DNA of 64,000 bases, from NCBI GenBank assembly GCA_002376235.1, contig DFNX01000003.1, positions 124,001-188,000 on the forward strand. The letters run 5' to 3'. The notes under the pieces are model-generated. The model made no database searches, was not told the DNA's origin, and worked only from the letters and a program-made list of their open reading frames with translations. Of this stretch, positions 24,128 through 33,787 are shown in pieces (the stretch's first letter is position 1; each line of letters opens with the position of its first letter). The DNA comes from Neorhizobium sp. UBA3556 (GTDB taxonomy: Bacteria; Pseudomonadota; Alphaproteobacteria; Rhizobiales; Rhizobiaceae). The position numbers and the translations under genes were made by a program.

Positions 24128-26182
24128 ATGGCGACCGAGAACGGCGACAAGATCGCACCGATGGAACTCGACGAAGCGAAGGCACGTGAACTGGAAGAGC
24201 AGTTCGATGCGGAAATCCGTTTTCGCGCGCTGGCGCCAGCGGCGGCCAAGCTGATCGGCGCGCTGCTCGTCGCGCTGTCGCTTTTCCATTATTATACCGC
24301 CGGTTTCGGCCTTCTGTCGGAAATGGTCCATCGCGGCATCCATCTCTCCTTCGTTCTCGGCCTGATCTTTCTGGTTTTTCCGTTCAAGCGCCGCGATTCG
24401 GCGGAGCCGCCGAAATCGACCCTCCTTCGTCCGCTTGGCATTTCGCTGCTTGACTGGGCGCTGGCGATCGGCGCCGTCGTCGCGGTCCTTCATGTCCCTC
24501 TCATCCCGCTCGATGATCTGGCCTTCCGCGTCGGCAATCCGACGACGACAGATGTCATTCTCGGCGGCCTTCTGGTTCTCGTGCTTTTGGAGGCAACGCG
24601 CCGCTCGGTCGGCTGGCCGCTGCCGGTCATCGCGCTTCTGTTCATGGCCTATTCCATCTGGGGGCCGTCCATGCCGGGTATTCTCGTACACCCCGGCGCG
24701 ACCTTTTCGCAGCTGATCAACCACCTTTATCTGACGACGCAGGGGATCTACGGTATCGCACTCGGCGTGGTGGCGACCTATGTCTTCCACTTCGTCCTGT
24801 TCGGTGTATTCGCCACCCGCATCGGGCTTGGCCAGCTGTTTCTCGATTGCGCCGCCTGGGTCGCAGGACGTTATGCCGGTGGCCCAGCAAAGGTGTCGAT
24901 CTTCGGCTCGGCGCTGTTCGGCATGATCTCCGGCTCCTCGGTCGCCAATACGGTGACGGTCGGTTCGCTCACCATCCCAGCGATGATCCGTCTCGGCTAC
25001 AAGCGCACCTTTGCCGCAGCCGTCGAATCGGCCTCGTCCACCGGCGGGCAGATCACGCCGCCGATCATGGGGGCTGCGGCCTTCCTGATGATCGAGTTCC
25101 TCAACCTGCCCTACACGACGATCATTGTCGCGGCGATCGTGCCGGCCTTCATGCACTTCTTCGGTGTGCTGGTGCAGGTCCATTTCGAGGCCAAGCGCAA
25201 CGGCTTGCGCGGCATGACGGCTGACGAAATGCCGGACCTGAAGGAAGCCTTCAAGCGTGACTGGCCGACCGTCATCCCGCTCGTCGTGCTGATCGCCGTG
25301 CTGATGTCGGGCTACACGCCCTATCTCGCAGCCTTCTGGGGTATCACGCTCTGCGTCGCTGTCGGCCTTCTCAACCCGCGCCGACGCATGTCGTTTACCG
25401 AACTCTTCGAAGGCCTGCGCGACGGTGCGAAATACGCGCTTGCCGTCGGTGCAGCTGCAGCAACTGTCGGCATCATTGTCGGCGTTGTCACCCTGACCGG
25501 CGTCGGCTTCAAGATTTCCTATATCGTCACCTCGACCGCTGCGCAGATGGCGACCTTTGTCGGCGCGATCCTGCCGGCCAGCATGTTCTCCGCCACAGGC
25601 CTTACACTCCTCTTCACCCTCATCATGACTGGCATCGTCTGCATCCTGATGGGTTGCGGCATCCCGACGACGGCGAACTACATCATCATGGCAACGATCG
25701 CCGCGCCGACGCTCGGCATGCTTGGTGTCGAGCCGATCGTGGCGCATTTCTTCGTCTTCTATTACGGCGTGCTGGCCGATATCACGCCGCCGGTGGCACT
25801 TGCCGCCTATGCGGCGGCCGGCATGGCGGGGGCCGATCCGTTCAAGACCGGCAACACCGCCTTCAGGCTCGGGCTCGGCAAGGTTCTGGTGCCTTTCGTC
25901 TTCGTCTTCTCGCCTTCGCTGCTGCTGGTTACCGCCGATTTCACCTGGAGCAATTTCATCATCGCCTTTGTCGGATGCGTGCTCGGTATCACCTGCCTCG
26001 GCTCTGCCCTTTCCGGCTGGTTGCTGACCCGGACGCAGAAATGGGAACAGGTGCTGCTGATCGTTGCCGCAATCCTGCTGGTCGTGCCCGAACTGATCTC
26101 TTCGCTGATCGGGGTGGCCCTGATCATCCCGGTTCTGCTGCGGCAGGTTTCGGCGTCAAGAACACCGACTGCTGCGGCCTGA
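24128..26182 (+). CDS. TRAP transporter fused 4TM/12TM permease
   Basis: The 684-residue membrane protein joins the small (DctQ-like) and large (DctM-like) subunits, the usual form partnered with TAXI receptors. About 16 or more hydrophobic helices are visible, with TRAP signatures FGSALFGMISGSSVANTVTVG, STGGQITPPIMGAAAFLM, MGCGIPTTANYIIMATI and YGVLADITPPVALAAYAAAGM. It uses an ion gradient rather than ATP. It forms a two-gene operon with the TAXI receptor, closed by a strong terminator at 26206-26237. Confidence 0.94.
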   Translation: MATENGDKIAPMELDEAKARELEEQFDAEIRFRALAPAAAKLIGALLVALSLFHYYTAGFGLLSEMVHRGIHLSFVLGLIFLVFPFKRRDSAEPPKSTLLRPLGISLLDWALAIGAVVAVLHVPLIPLDDLAFRVGNPTTTDVILGGLLVLVLLEATRRSVGWPLPVIALLFMAYSIWGPSMPGILVHPGATFSQLINHLYLTTQGIYGIALGVVATYVFHFVLFGVFATRIGLGQLFLDCAAWVAGRYAGGPAKVSIFGSALFGMISGSSVANTVTVGSLTIPAMIRLGYKRTFAAAVESASSTGGQITPPIMGAAAFLMIEFLNLPYTTIIVAAIVPAFMHFFGVLVQVHFEAKRNGLRGMTADEMPDLKEAFKRDWPTVIPLVVLIAVLMSGYTPYLAAFWGITLCVAVGLLNPRRRMSFTELFEGLRDGAKYALAVGAAAATVGIIVGVVTLTGVGFKISYIVTSTAAQMATFVGAILPASMFSATGLTLLFTLIMTGIVCILMGCGIPTTANYIIMATIAAPTLGMLGVEPIVAHFFVFYYGVLADITPPVALAAYAAAGMAGADPFKTGNTAFRLGLGKVLVPFVFVFSPSLLLVTADFTWSNFIIAFVGCVLGITCLGSALSGWLLTRTQKWEQVLLIVAAILLVVPELISSLIGVALIIPVLLRQVSASRTPTAAA

Positions 26183-26205
26183 GCCTCATTTCCACCATGC
26201 CACTC

Positions 26206-26237
26206 AAAACGCCCGGCGCATTGCCGGGCGTTTTTTT
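26206..26237 (+). terminator. Intrinsic terminator of the TRAP operon
   Basis: AAAACGCCCGGC (26206-26217) pairs with GCCGGGCGTTTT (26223-26234), with the T-run continuing to 26237. It lies 23 bp after the permease stop. Confidence 0.92.
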
Positions 26238-26357
26238 GTCTCTTTCACGACGTATAATGGGGTGGTTCCAGTTGAGTCGCCGCCAGCCTTCGGGCGATCA
26301 CAGTCAACCGGATTTATCGCTTCATTAGTTTTTTTGTTTCGCGTAAACGACGCCTGC

Positions 26358-26376
26358 TGTGGATAGCTGTGGGTAA
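26358..26376 (+). promoter_or_regulatory. Two DnaA-box-like 9-mers upstream of dnaB
   Basis: TGTGGATAG (26358-26366) and TGTGGGTAA (26368-26376) are each one mismatch from the reverse of the consensus TTATCCACA. They have the same orientation and a 10-bp offset, so they lie on the same face of the helix about 85 bp before the dnaB start. DnaA control is an inference. Confidence 0.4.
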
Positions 26377-26461
26377 CAGCCGAAGGCGAAATGCATGGTT
26401 TCGGGGCGGTGCAGTTACCACTAGAACCGAGACCTTGAACCGACAGGACGGGTATAAGATC

Positions 26462-27964
<1,503 letters not shown>

Positions 27965-27970
27965 TCGAAC

Positions 27971-27998
27971 AGCCTCGCCGGCATACCCCGGCGAGGCT
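27971..27998. terminator. Hairpin between convergent dnaB and cbiM-like gene
   Basis: AGCCTCGCCGG (27971-27981) and CCGGCGAGGCT (27988-27998) form a perfect 11-bp stem with a 6-base loop, placed 6 bp after dnaB and 20 bp from the stop of the convergent gene. It lacks a U-run but its position suits shared termination. Confidence 0.5.
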
Positions 27999-28018
27999 GA
28001 ATGGTCTCAGGCGCACGC

Positions 28019-28696
28019 TCAAGCTGCGTTATGCAGACGCTTTGTGACGAAGCCGGAACCGTTCAGAGCGCTCAAGGTCTTGGCAACGGCAAGGACGGCA
28101 AGATCAGCCAGCGGCTCGATCAGCACGACCGACATATAGGCAATCCCGAACGTGCCGATCGCCATCAGATTGTCGGCAGCAAAGCCTGCGCCGTAAAACG
28201 CCCAGAACGCGACCCAGGCCACGACGCCGGCCTGATAGGCGGTCGATAGTTTCAACGCCTGCATATAGGTGAGGTCGACATAAGCGGTTCCCGGAGCAAT
28301 GACTCGATTCGCGAGCGCCTTTACCGCAAACAGCGGCACCAGCAGCGTCGTGACATTCATTCCATATTGCGGCAGGTCTGCCGGGGCGAAAAACAGGCCC
28401 TGGACTGCAAGGCCGAGCGCCAGCCCCATTGCAGCAGGAGCTGCTCCGAACAGCAGGAATAACGTCGACCCGAGAATGAAATGCACCTCGGACACGCCGA
28501 CCGCATAATGCGGCAGAAGTTCAAAGAACGAGAAAACTGCTGCGGCCGTAATCCCCGTGCGCGAGGCCAACGAGAAAAGCCCCTGTTGCCGGATCGTGTC
28601 TCGCGCCAGTTTCAAGGTGAAAAGTCCCGCCCCTGCAGCAGTGGCGTAGCTCAGAATGATTTTTGCCCCGTCCACGAGGCCCGGTTCGATATGCAT
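28019..28696 (-). CDS. CbiM-like energy-coupling factor substrate-binding permease (cobalt)
   Basis: The 225-residue protein has about seven hydrophobic helices and starts MHIEPGLVDGAK. In CbiM/NikM the N-terminal amine and His2 (MHIPDG in classical members) form the Co2+/Ni2+ site together with a later His; here a candidate is in GVSEVHFILGS. A cobalamin riboswitch lies upstream on the same strand, which supports a role in cobalt uptake for B12. No CbiN, CbiQ or CbiO gene is adjacent, so it either works alone or uses subunits encoded elsewhere. The N-terminus differs from canonical CbiM, so confidence in metal specificity is moderate. Confidence 0.78.
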   Translation of the reverse strand: MHIEPGLVDGAKIILSYATAAGAGLFTLKLARDTIRQQGLFSLASRTGITAAAVFSFFELLPHYAVGVSEVHFILGSTLFLLFGAAPAAMGLALGLAVQGLFFAPADLPQYGMNVTTLLVPLFAVKALANRVIAPGTAYVDLTYMQALKLSTAYQAGVVAWVAFWAFYGAGFAADNLMAIGTFGIAYMSVVLIEPLADLAVLAVAKTLSALNGSGFVTKRLHNAA

Positions 28697-28744
28697 ATGT
28701 GCTCCTGTCCGTCACACCCGACGGTCGTTGATTGATCAGATGCA

Positions 28745-28915
28745 CAGGGTCGGTCTCCTGACTCACGGGTCGATGCCTTGTCGAACCTTCCCATGGCGCG
28801 AGGCCACAGTGGTGTTTCGCAAAGCTCGCCGCTCACAGTCGCGGGGGCGGTCGGGTTCAGCTTGAAAGCTGCCTTTGTTCCCATGCGGTCGACGAATGTC
28901 GGCCGCACCAAGTGC
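28745..28915 (-). promoter_or_regulatory. Second cobalamin riboswitch
   Basis: Read on the minus strand the blocks appear in order: CATGGGAACAAAGG, GACCGCCCCCGCGACTGTGA, GCGGCGAGC, CCACTGTGG, CATGGGAAGG, and the B12 box GAGTCAGGAGACCGACCC. Only about 48 bp separate the B12 box from the CbiM-like start at 28696, so the switch controls that gene. Confidence 0.93.
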
Positions 28916-29033
28916 GGGAATGGGGTAGCAATTTCCCGTAGAGGCAGCAAACGGCTGCGGCCGAAATCGCGTTAATCTACCGCTGTCATAGGGTCGCATG
29001 CTGCAAGACGGGATCATCAGGCACCTGCGACAC

Positions 29034-29540
29034 TCACCCCAGCGCCTTCAACCATTTGCGAAGGCGTGCCCGTGCATTGGCGTAGGGCGATGACGTGTTG
29101 AACTGGATCATGCGCCCCTTGGTCCATTTGCCGTACCAGCCCTTGCCGTAAAGCTCCTCATCTGACCGATCGGTGATTGTCGAGACCAGCTGTTCATTCA
29201 CTGTCCTCAGTCGCTCCAATCGCTCGGGCCAGTCGAGCGCCTCGTGGTCCGCATAGAATTTTCGGGCAAGAGGCCCCAGCTCATTCCACTTGAACCCGGT
29301 CTCGGGGAAATCGACCGGCTCGCTCCTATCATCCCGATCGAGCCATTTCAGCACCAGTTCGTTCCAGCCGATCAGATAGGCGACGAGATCGGCCGGGCTC
29401 ATCATTGTGCCCACCACGTGTCCCTGCATGGATGCCTCCCTCCCCCGCGCCTCTGGAACACGGGCAAGATCGGCCCAAAGCCTTTCGAAAGTCATGGAGA
29501 TCGCCGCAAGAAGTTCTTGCCTTGAACCTGGGACGGCCAT
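29034..29540 (-). CDS. ClbS/DfsB family protein
   Basis: The 168-residue protein belongs to the ClbS/DfsB (DUF1706) four-helix family: early SRQELLAAI, the VVGTMMSPADLVAYLIGWNELVLKWL segment, PETGFKWNELGPLARKFY, and YGKGWYGKWTKGRMIQFNTSSPYANA near the C-terminus. ClbS itself protects against colibactin, but most relatives have no known role and share the DinB-like fold. No partner gene is seen. It is upstream of, and on the same strand as, the riboswitch-controlled CbiM-like gene, but the riboswitch lies between them, so they are separately regulated. Confidence 0.8.
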   Translation of the reverse strand: MAVPGSRQELLAAISMTFERLWADLARVPEARGREASMQGHVVGTMMSPADLVAYLIGWNELVLKWLDRDDRSEPVDFPETGFKWNELGPLARKFYADHEALDWPERLERLRTVNEQLVSTITDRSDEELYGKGWYGKWTKGRMIQFNTSSPYANARARLRKWLKALG

Positions 29541-29770
29541 GGATACGCCTGCAGATGTCGTTCAAAGACAGCCTCAAGGCTACGCCTCACTCCGCGCGAG
29601 ATGAAGTCGTCGGGCTGTCGCGGTCGGGTCGCGAATTGGAGGAGACTTGCGTAGCGCATGTCAAAAGCCTGTGCGGAGAACCTGAATCTGGTCTGCCGGC
29701 CTTTTTCCGGCTGACAAAAAGTTTAGGATCAATCACCCCATAGTTCAGAAGCATACCGATCGAGACCATC

Positions 29771-30943
29771 ATGACAGAACAGACCGATTTCGACAGCGAA
29801 GACACCTATCCGGATGATTTCGACATCGCCCCCGTCCGGCTGACCGTCGATCTCGGCGCACTTGTCGACAACTGGAAAGAGATGGCGCGCCGCTCCGGAA
29901 CGGCCGCGACCGCTGCCGTCGTCAAGGCGGATGCCTATGGCCTGGGTCTCGAAGACTGCGGCACGGCACTATATGAAGGCGGTGCGCGCGACTTTTTCGT
30001 CGCCGTGGTGCAAGAAGGCGTGACACTACGCACCTACGCACCGGACGCCCGTATCTACGTTCTCTCCGGCATCTGGCCGGGCCAGGAACGGCTGTTTTAT
30101 GATAACGATCTGGTGCCGGTGATCATCTCCGAAGAGCAGCTCGCCTTCTGGATGTTGGTGACGGCAGAACATGGCGACCACCCCTGCGCACTGCATGTCG
30201 ATACCGGCTTCAACCGGCTGGGCCTTCCGCTGGAGGAAGCGATCGCCTTTGCCGAGGACGTGTCGCGACCGGCGAGTTTTTCCCCAGTTCTCGTCATGTC
30301 GCATCTCCATAGCGGCGATTCGCCGGCCTCCCCGCTCAACCGGGCACAGCTTGAATCCTTCCAACGGGTTGCGGCCGCTTTCGAAGGCGTTCCGGCAAGT
30401 CTTTCCGCCTCGGCCGGCATCTTCCTCGGTCCGGAATACCATTTTGATCTCACCCGCCCCGGCATTGCCGCCTATGGCGGTGAGGCCGTCAACGGCATGA
30501 AGGGCTTGAAGCCGGTCGCCAAGGCCGAAGCCCGCATCCTGCAGATCCGCGAGGCGGCTTCCGGCTCGACGGTCAGCTACGGCGCAACCCACCAGCTTTC
30601 GCGCAACAGCCGGCTTGCCATCGTCTCGGCCGGTTACGCGGATGGCTATATCCGCTCGCTGTCCGGTTCCGGCGTGCCTATCCGGGCGGGCGGTGCGCCC
30701 GGCGCCTTCGGCTTCATCGCCAATACCCGCGTGCCCGTCATCGGCCGGGTGACCATGGACCTCACCATTTTCGACGTCACCGACGTGCCGGAAGGCGCAA
30801 TCCGCGCCGGCGACTATATCGAACTGTTCGGTCCGAATATCGCGCTTGACGACGTGGCACGCGCGGGTGGCACGATCGGCTACGAAATGCTGACCAGCAT
30901 CGGCCTGCGCCACGAGCGGCGTTACCTCTACCCGGACGACTGA
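29771..30943 (+). CDS. alr: Alanine racemase
   Basis: Alr interconverts L- and D-alanine for peptidoglycan. The 390-residue fold-type III PLP enzyme has the cofactor Lys52 in AVVKADAYGLG, the HVDTGFNRLG motif, the SHLHSGDSP segment, and the C-terminal-domain motif GYADGYIRS followed by GRVTMDLTIFDVTD. The catalytic Tyr is expected in TVSYGATHQLS. The first 20 residues are an acidic extension. The order dnaB-alr-radA is usual in Rhizobiaceae; here two accessory genes have come between dnaB and alr. Confidence 0.95.
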   Translation: MTEQTDFDSEDTYPDDFDIAPVRLTVDLGALVDNWKEMARRSGTAATAAVVKADAYGLGLEDCGTALYEGGARDFFVAVVQEGVTLRTYAPDARIYVLSGIWPGQERLFYDNDLVPVIISEEQLAFWMLVTAEHGDHPCALHVDTGFNRLGLPLEEAIAFAEDVSRPASFSPVLVMSHLHSGDSPASPLNRAQLESFQRVAAAFEGVPASLSASAGIFLGPEYHFDLTRPGIAAYGGEAVNGMKGLKPVAKAEARILQIREAASGSTVSYGATHQLSRNSRLAIVSAGYADGYIRSLSGSGVPIRAGGAPGAFGFIANTRVPVIGRVTMDLTIFDVTDVPEGAIRAGDYIELFGPNIALDDVARAGGTIGYEMLTSIGLRHERRYLYPDD

Positions 30944-31028
30944 TCGTCCGGGCCGATCTAAGCTTCAAAAACCTTGCCTCTTGGAAGCTGAAAATCTTCG
31001 TGCTAAAAGAGAACAAAAGGAGATCGAA

Positions 31029-31217
31029 ATGACCGAGATCCACCTCAGTGACCAAGATCAGGCTTTTATCGACGAACAGGTAAAGGACGGGCGCTACAAG
31101 AGCGCAGACGACGTCATCGCTGCCGGCCGAGGGCATGACGTTCAAGAACGCGGAACAAATGGCAGCGCATATCTTGCAGATGGCAGAGGACCGAAGGAAT
31201 GCGCCCACGTCAGTTGA
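31029..31217 (+). pseudogene. ParD-like antitoxin, truncated or frame-shifted
   Basis: The 62-residue frame starts as a ribbon-helix-helix antitoxin of the ParD/CopG type (MTEIHLSDQDQAFIDEQVKDG then RYKSADDVIAAG). After residue 36 the expected AGLRLLEE helix is missing and the sequence becomes unrelated (RGHDVQERGTN), which points to a deletion or frameshift near 31125. An AAAAGGAG site precedes ATG 31029. A broken ParE-like toxin overlaps its end, so the locus is most likely dead. Confidence 0.7.
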
Positions 31218-31500
31218 GAATGTCATTCCAGGCCCTCAACGATCCTCTCGGAATCTATGACTATATCGCCGGCTTTGACCATGTTGCCGCCAGACGTTCC
31301 TTGATAACATTAACGGCAAGATCGAATGGATGGCGGCATATGGAGTAACCGGAAGCCTGCGCGACTTCATCCCCGGCTTGAGGGCCTTTCCTTACAGGAG
31401 ACGCTGCATCTATTTCTTCATCAATGATGACGAATTGACCGTGTTGCGCGTCCTGCATGGGCGGCAGAAAATCAAACCCGAAGACTTCCTCCCGTTTTAA
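31199..31500 (+). pseudogene. ParE/RelE-type toxin pseudogene with a one-base deletion
   Basis: From ATG 31199 the frame reads SFQALNDPLGIYDYIAGF and VAARR, a ParE N-terminus. At about 31297-31300 the frame breaks; shifting by one base gives LDNINGKIEWMAAYGVTG, LRDFIPGLRAFPYRRRCIYF and LRVLHGRQKIKPEDFLPF up to the TAA at 31498-31500. Inserting one T (CGT TTC CTT) restores the expected ARRFLDNI. The two halves together cover a complete toxin of about 100 residues, so inactivation by a single deletion appears recent. Confidence 0.85.
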
Positions 31501-31530
31501 CAGACAAAAGAAAAAGACTGACCCTTCCTC

Positions 31531-32946
31531 ATGGCAAAAACCAAAACCCAATTCGTGTGCCAGAACTGCGGCACGGTGCATAGCCGCTGGGCCGGCAAGT
31601 GCGATGGCTGCGGCGAGTGGAACACGATCGTCGAGGAAGACCCGATGGGTGGCATCGGCGGCGGTCCCGGCAAGGCGCCGAAAAAGGGCCGCGCCGTGGC
31701 GCTGACCACGCTGTCAGGCGAGACCGAACAGGCACCGCGCATCTTTACCGGGATTTCCGAACTCGATCGCGCCACCGGAGGAGGTTTCGTGCGCGGTTCG
31801 GCCGTGCTGATTGGCGGCGATCCGGGCATCGGCAAGTCGACGCTTCTGATGCAGGCGGCCGCTGCCCTGTCCCGTCGTGGCCACCGGATCATCTATGTTT
31901 CGGGCGAAGAAGCTGTTGCCCAGGTGCGCCTGCGCGCCCAGCGTCTCGGTGCAGCAGATTCGGATGTGCTGCTTGCCGCCGAAACCAATGTGGAAGACAT
32001 TCTTGCCACGATTTCCGAAGGCAAGCGCCCCGATCTAGTGATCATCGATTCGATCCAGACGCTATGGAGCGATACGGCAGACTCCGCCCCCGGCACCGTC
32101 ACCCAGGTGCGCACAGGCGTGCAGGCGATGATCCGCTTTGCCAAGCAGACGGGTGCCGCCATGGTTCTTGTCGGGCATGTGACGAAGGAAGGCCAGATCG
32201 CCGGACCGCGCGTCGTCGAGCACATGGTCGATGCCGTGCTTTATTTCGAGGGCGACCGCGGCCATCACTATCGCATTCTCAGAACGGTGAAGAACCGCTT
32301 CGGGCCGACCGACGAGATCGGCGTGTTCGAAATGTCCGACAACGGATTACGTGACGTTTCCAATCCGTCTGAACTGTTTCTCGGCGAGCGCAATGCCAAG
32401 TCTCCGGGGGCTGCCGTGTTTGCCGGCATGGAGGGCACCCGGCCGGTTCTGGTCGAAGTGCAGGCGCTGGTGGCGGCCACATCGCTCGGCACGCCGCGCC
32501 GCGCCGTGGTCGGCTGGGATAGTTCGCGTCTGGCGATGATCCTTGCCGTGCTCGAAGCCCATTGCGGCGTTCGGCTTGGACAGCACGATGTCTATCTCAA
32601 TGTGGCCGGCGGTTACCGAATTTCGGAACCGGCAGCGGACATGGCGATTGCATCGGCGCTCGTCTCCTCGCTTGCCGGAGCGGCCCTGCCTGCCGATTGT
32701 GTTTTCTTCGGCGAAATCAGCCTGTCGGGCGCGGTGCGCCCCGTATCGCAGACCTCGCAGCGTCTGAAGGAAGCGGAAAAACTCGGCTTTGCCGGTGCGA
32801 TGCTGCCAGCCACCTCGGCGGAGCTTCCCAAAAATGGAAGTGCGCGCTGGACGATGATCGAAGATCTCCCCGATCTCGTCGCCCGGATTGCCGGATCGGC
32901 CAAGAAACTGGGGAAAGGCCATGAAAATGCCGGAGAAGATGATTGA
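31531..32946 (+). CDS. radA: DNA repair protein RadA
   Basis: RadA is a RecA-related helicase that drives branch migration in recombination. The 471-residue protein has a four-Cys zinc finger (Cys10, 13, 24, 27), Walker A GGDPGIGKST at 95-104, the RadA-specific KNRFGPTDEIGVFEM, and a Lon-like C-terminal domain (GGYRISEPAADMAIASALVSS). Length is normal. It follows the broken toxin-antitoxin locus by 30 bp and precedes cvpA. Confidence 0.97.
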   Translation: MAKTKTQFVCQNCGTVHSRWAGKCDGCGEWNTIVEEDPMGGIGGGPGKAPKKGRAVALTTLSGETEQAPRIFTGISELDRATGGGFVRGSAVLIGGDPGIGKSTLLMQAAAALSRRGHRIIYVSGEEAVAQVRLRAQRLGAADSDVLLAAETNVEDILATISEGKRPDLVIIDSIQTLWSDTADSAPGTVTQVRTGVQAMIRFAKQTGAAMVLVGHVTKEGQIAGPRVVEHMVDAVLYFEGDRGHHYRILRTVKNRFGPTDEIGVFEMSDNGLRDVSNPSELFLGERNAKSPGAAVFAGMEGTRPVLVEVQALVAATSLGTPRRAVVGWDSSRLAMILAVLEAHCGVRLGQHDVYLNVAGGYRISEPAADMAIASALVSSLAGAALPADCVFFGEISLSGAVRPVSQTSQRLKEAEKLGFAGAMLPATSAELPKNGSARWTMIEDLPDLVARIAGSAKKLGKGHENAGEDD

Positions 32947-33060
32947 TCTTCCGTTAATGACTGGGCTGATGTAAGACACTGCGCCCAATGCTGGAATGCC
33001 GGGCGGAAATGCCGGTTCCCCCGGCAGGTGTGGAACGGCAGGTTCTGGAGTAGAGTTTAC

Positions 33061-33648
33061 ATGCCCATTACGATCTTCGACGGTGTTGTCATCGGCGTCA
33101 CCCTATTTTCTGCGGTGCTCGCCATGGTCCGCGGCTTTTCGCGCGAAGTGCTGTCGATTGCAGCCTGGGCCGGCTCGGTTGCCGCTGCCTATTATCTCTA
33201 TCCGCTGGCGGTGCCTTACGCGGAAAAATACACGTCCGACCATCGTATCGCGATTGCCGCCTCTGCGGGTGTTATCTTCCTCATCGCGCTGATCGTCATC
33301 TCCTTCATCACCTCGCGGATTGCCGATTTCATTATCGACAGCCGCATCGGCGCACTCGACCGTACGCTCGGCTTCCTCTTCGGCGCTGCCCGCGGAATCC
33401 TGCTGCTGGTCATCGCCACCGCCTTCTGGAACTGGCTTGTACCAATCAAGGCGCAGCCGACCTGGGTGGTGGATGCCAAGTCCAAGCCTTTCCTCGACAC
33501 GCTTGTCGGCCGCCTCGAAGCGGTTCTGCCGGAAGATATCGAACCGCAGATCCGGGCGCGCATCACCGGTAAGGAAGAAGCACCGGCAGAGATCCAGCCG
33601 GGCCAGGAACTGCCGCCGGTGGGCGACGCACCTGCCACAAATAATTGA
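33061..33648 (+). CDS. CvpA family membrane protein
   Basis: The 195-residue protein has four hydrophobic helices (first at 5-25) and the CvpA pattern FDGVVIGVTLFSAVLAMVRGFSREVLSI, then LDRTLGFLFGAARGILLLV. CvpA is an inner-membrane protein needed for colicin V production in E. coli and usually linked to purF, as here. The C-terminus is an acidic/Pro tail. ATG 33061 gives the standard start. Confidence 0.92.
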   Translation: MPITIFDGVVIGVTLFSAVLAMVRGFSREVLSIAAWAGSVAAAYYLYPLAVPYAEKYTSDHRIAIAASAGVIFLIALIVISFITSRIADFIIDSRIGALDRTLGFLFGAARGILLLVIATAFWNWLVPIKAQPTWVVDAKSKPFLDTLVGRLEAVLPEDIEPQIRARITGKEEAPAEIQPGQELPPVGDAPATNN

Positions 33649-33726
33649 CGCTGTGTTGCGCTTGATGCAGCGCAATTCATCACCATTTGTGGTATGACTT
33701 GAATTCAGGTAGAGAGCGGGCTGGCA

Positions 33727-33749
33727 CCGGGGATTTTTCAAATCCCCGG
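33727..33749 (+). terminator. Hairpin in the cvpA-purF spacer
   Basis: CCGGGGATTT (33727-33736) and AAATCCCCGG (33740-33749) form a perfect 10-bp stem with a 3-base loop, followed by a C/T-rich stretch. It may be a weak terminator or part of a purF leader. Confidence 0.5.
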
Positions 33750-33787
33750 CCGGCCTTTCCATTTTAGATCAAGGGCACAGGCTCACG

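Noticed and set aside
23972..25747. 591-residue minus-strand frame over the TRAP permease
   Set aside because: Extremely charged repeat-like composition and complete overlap with a recognised permease gene.
29034..29540. Calling the ClbS/DfsB protein a colibactin resistance factor
   Set aside because: Only family resemblance is visible; no colibactin-type or other genotoxin genes are nearby.
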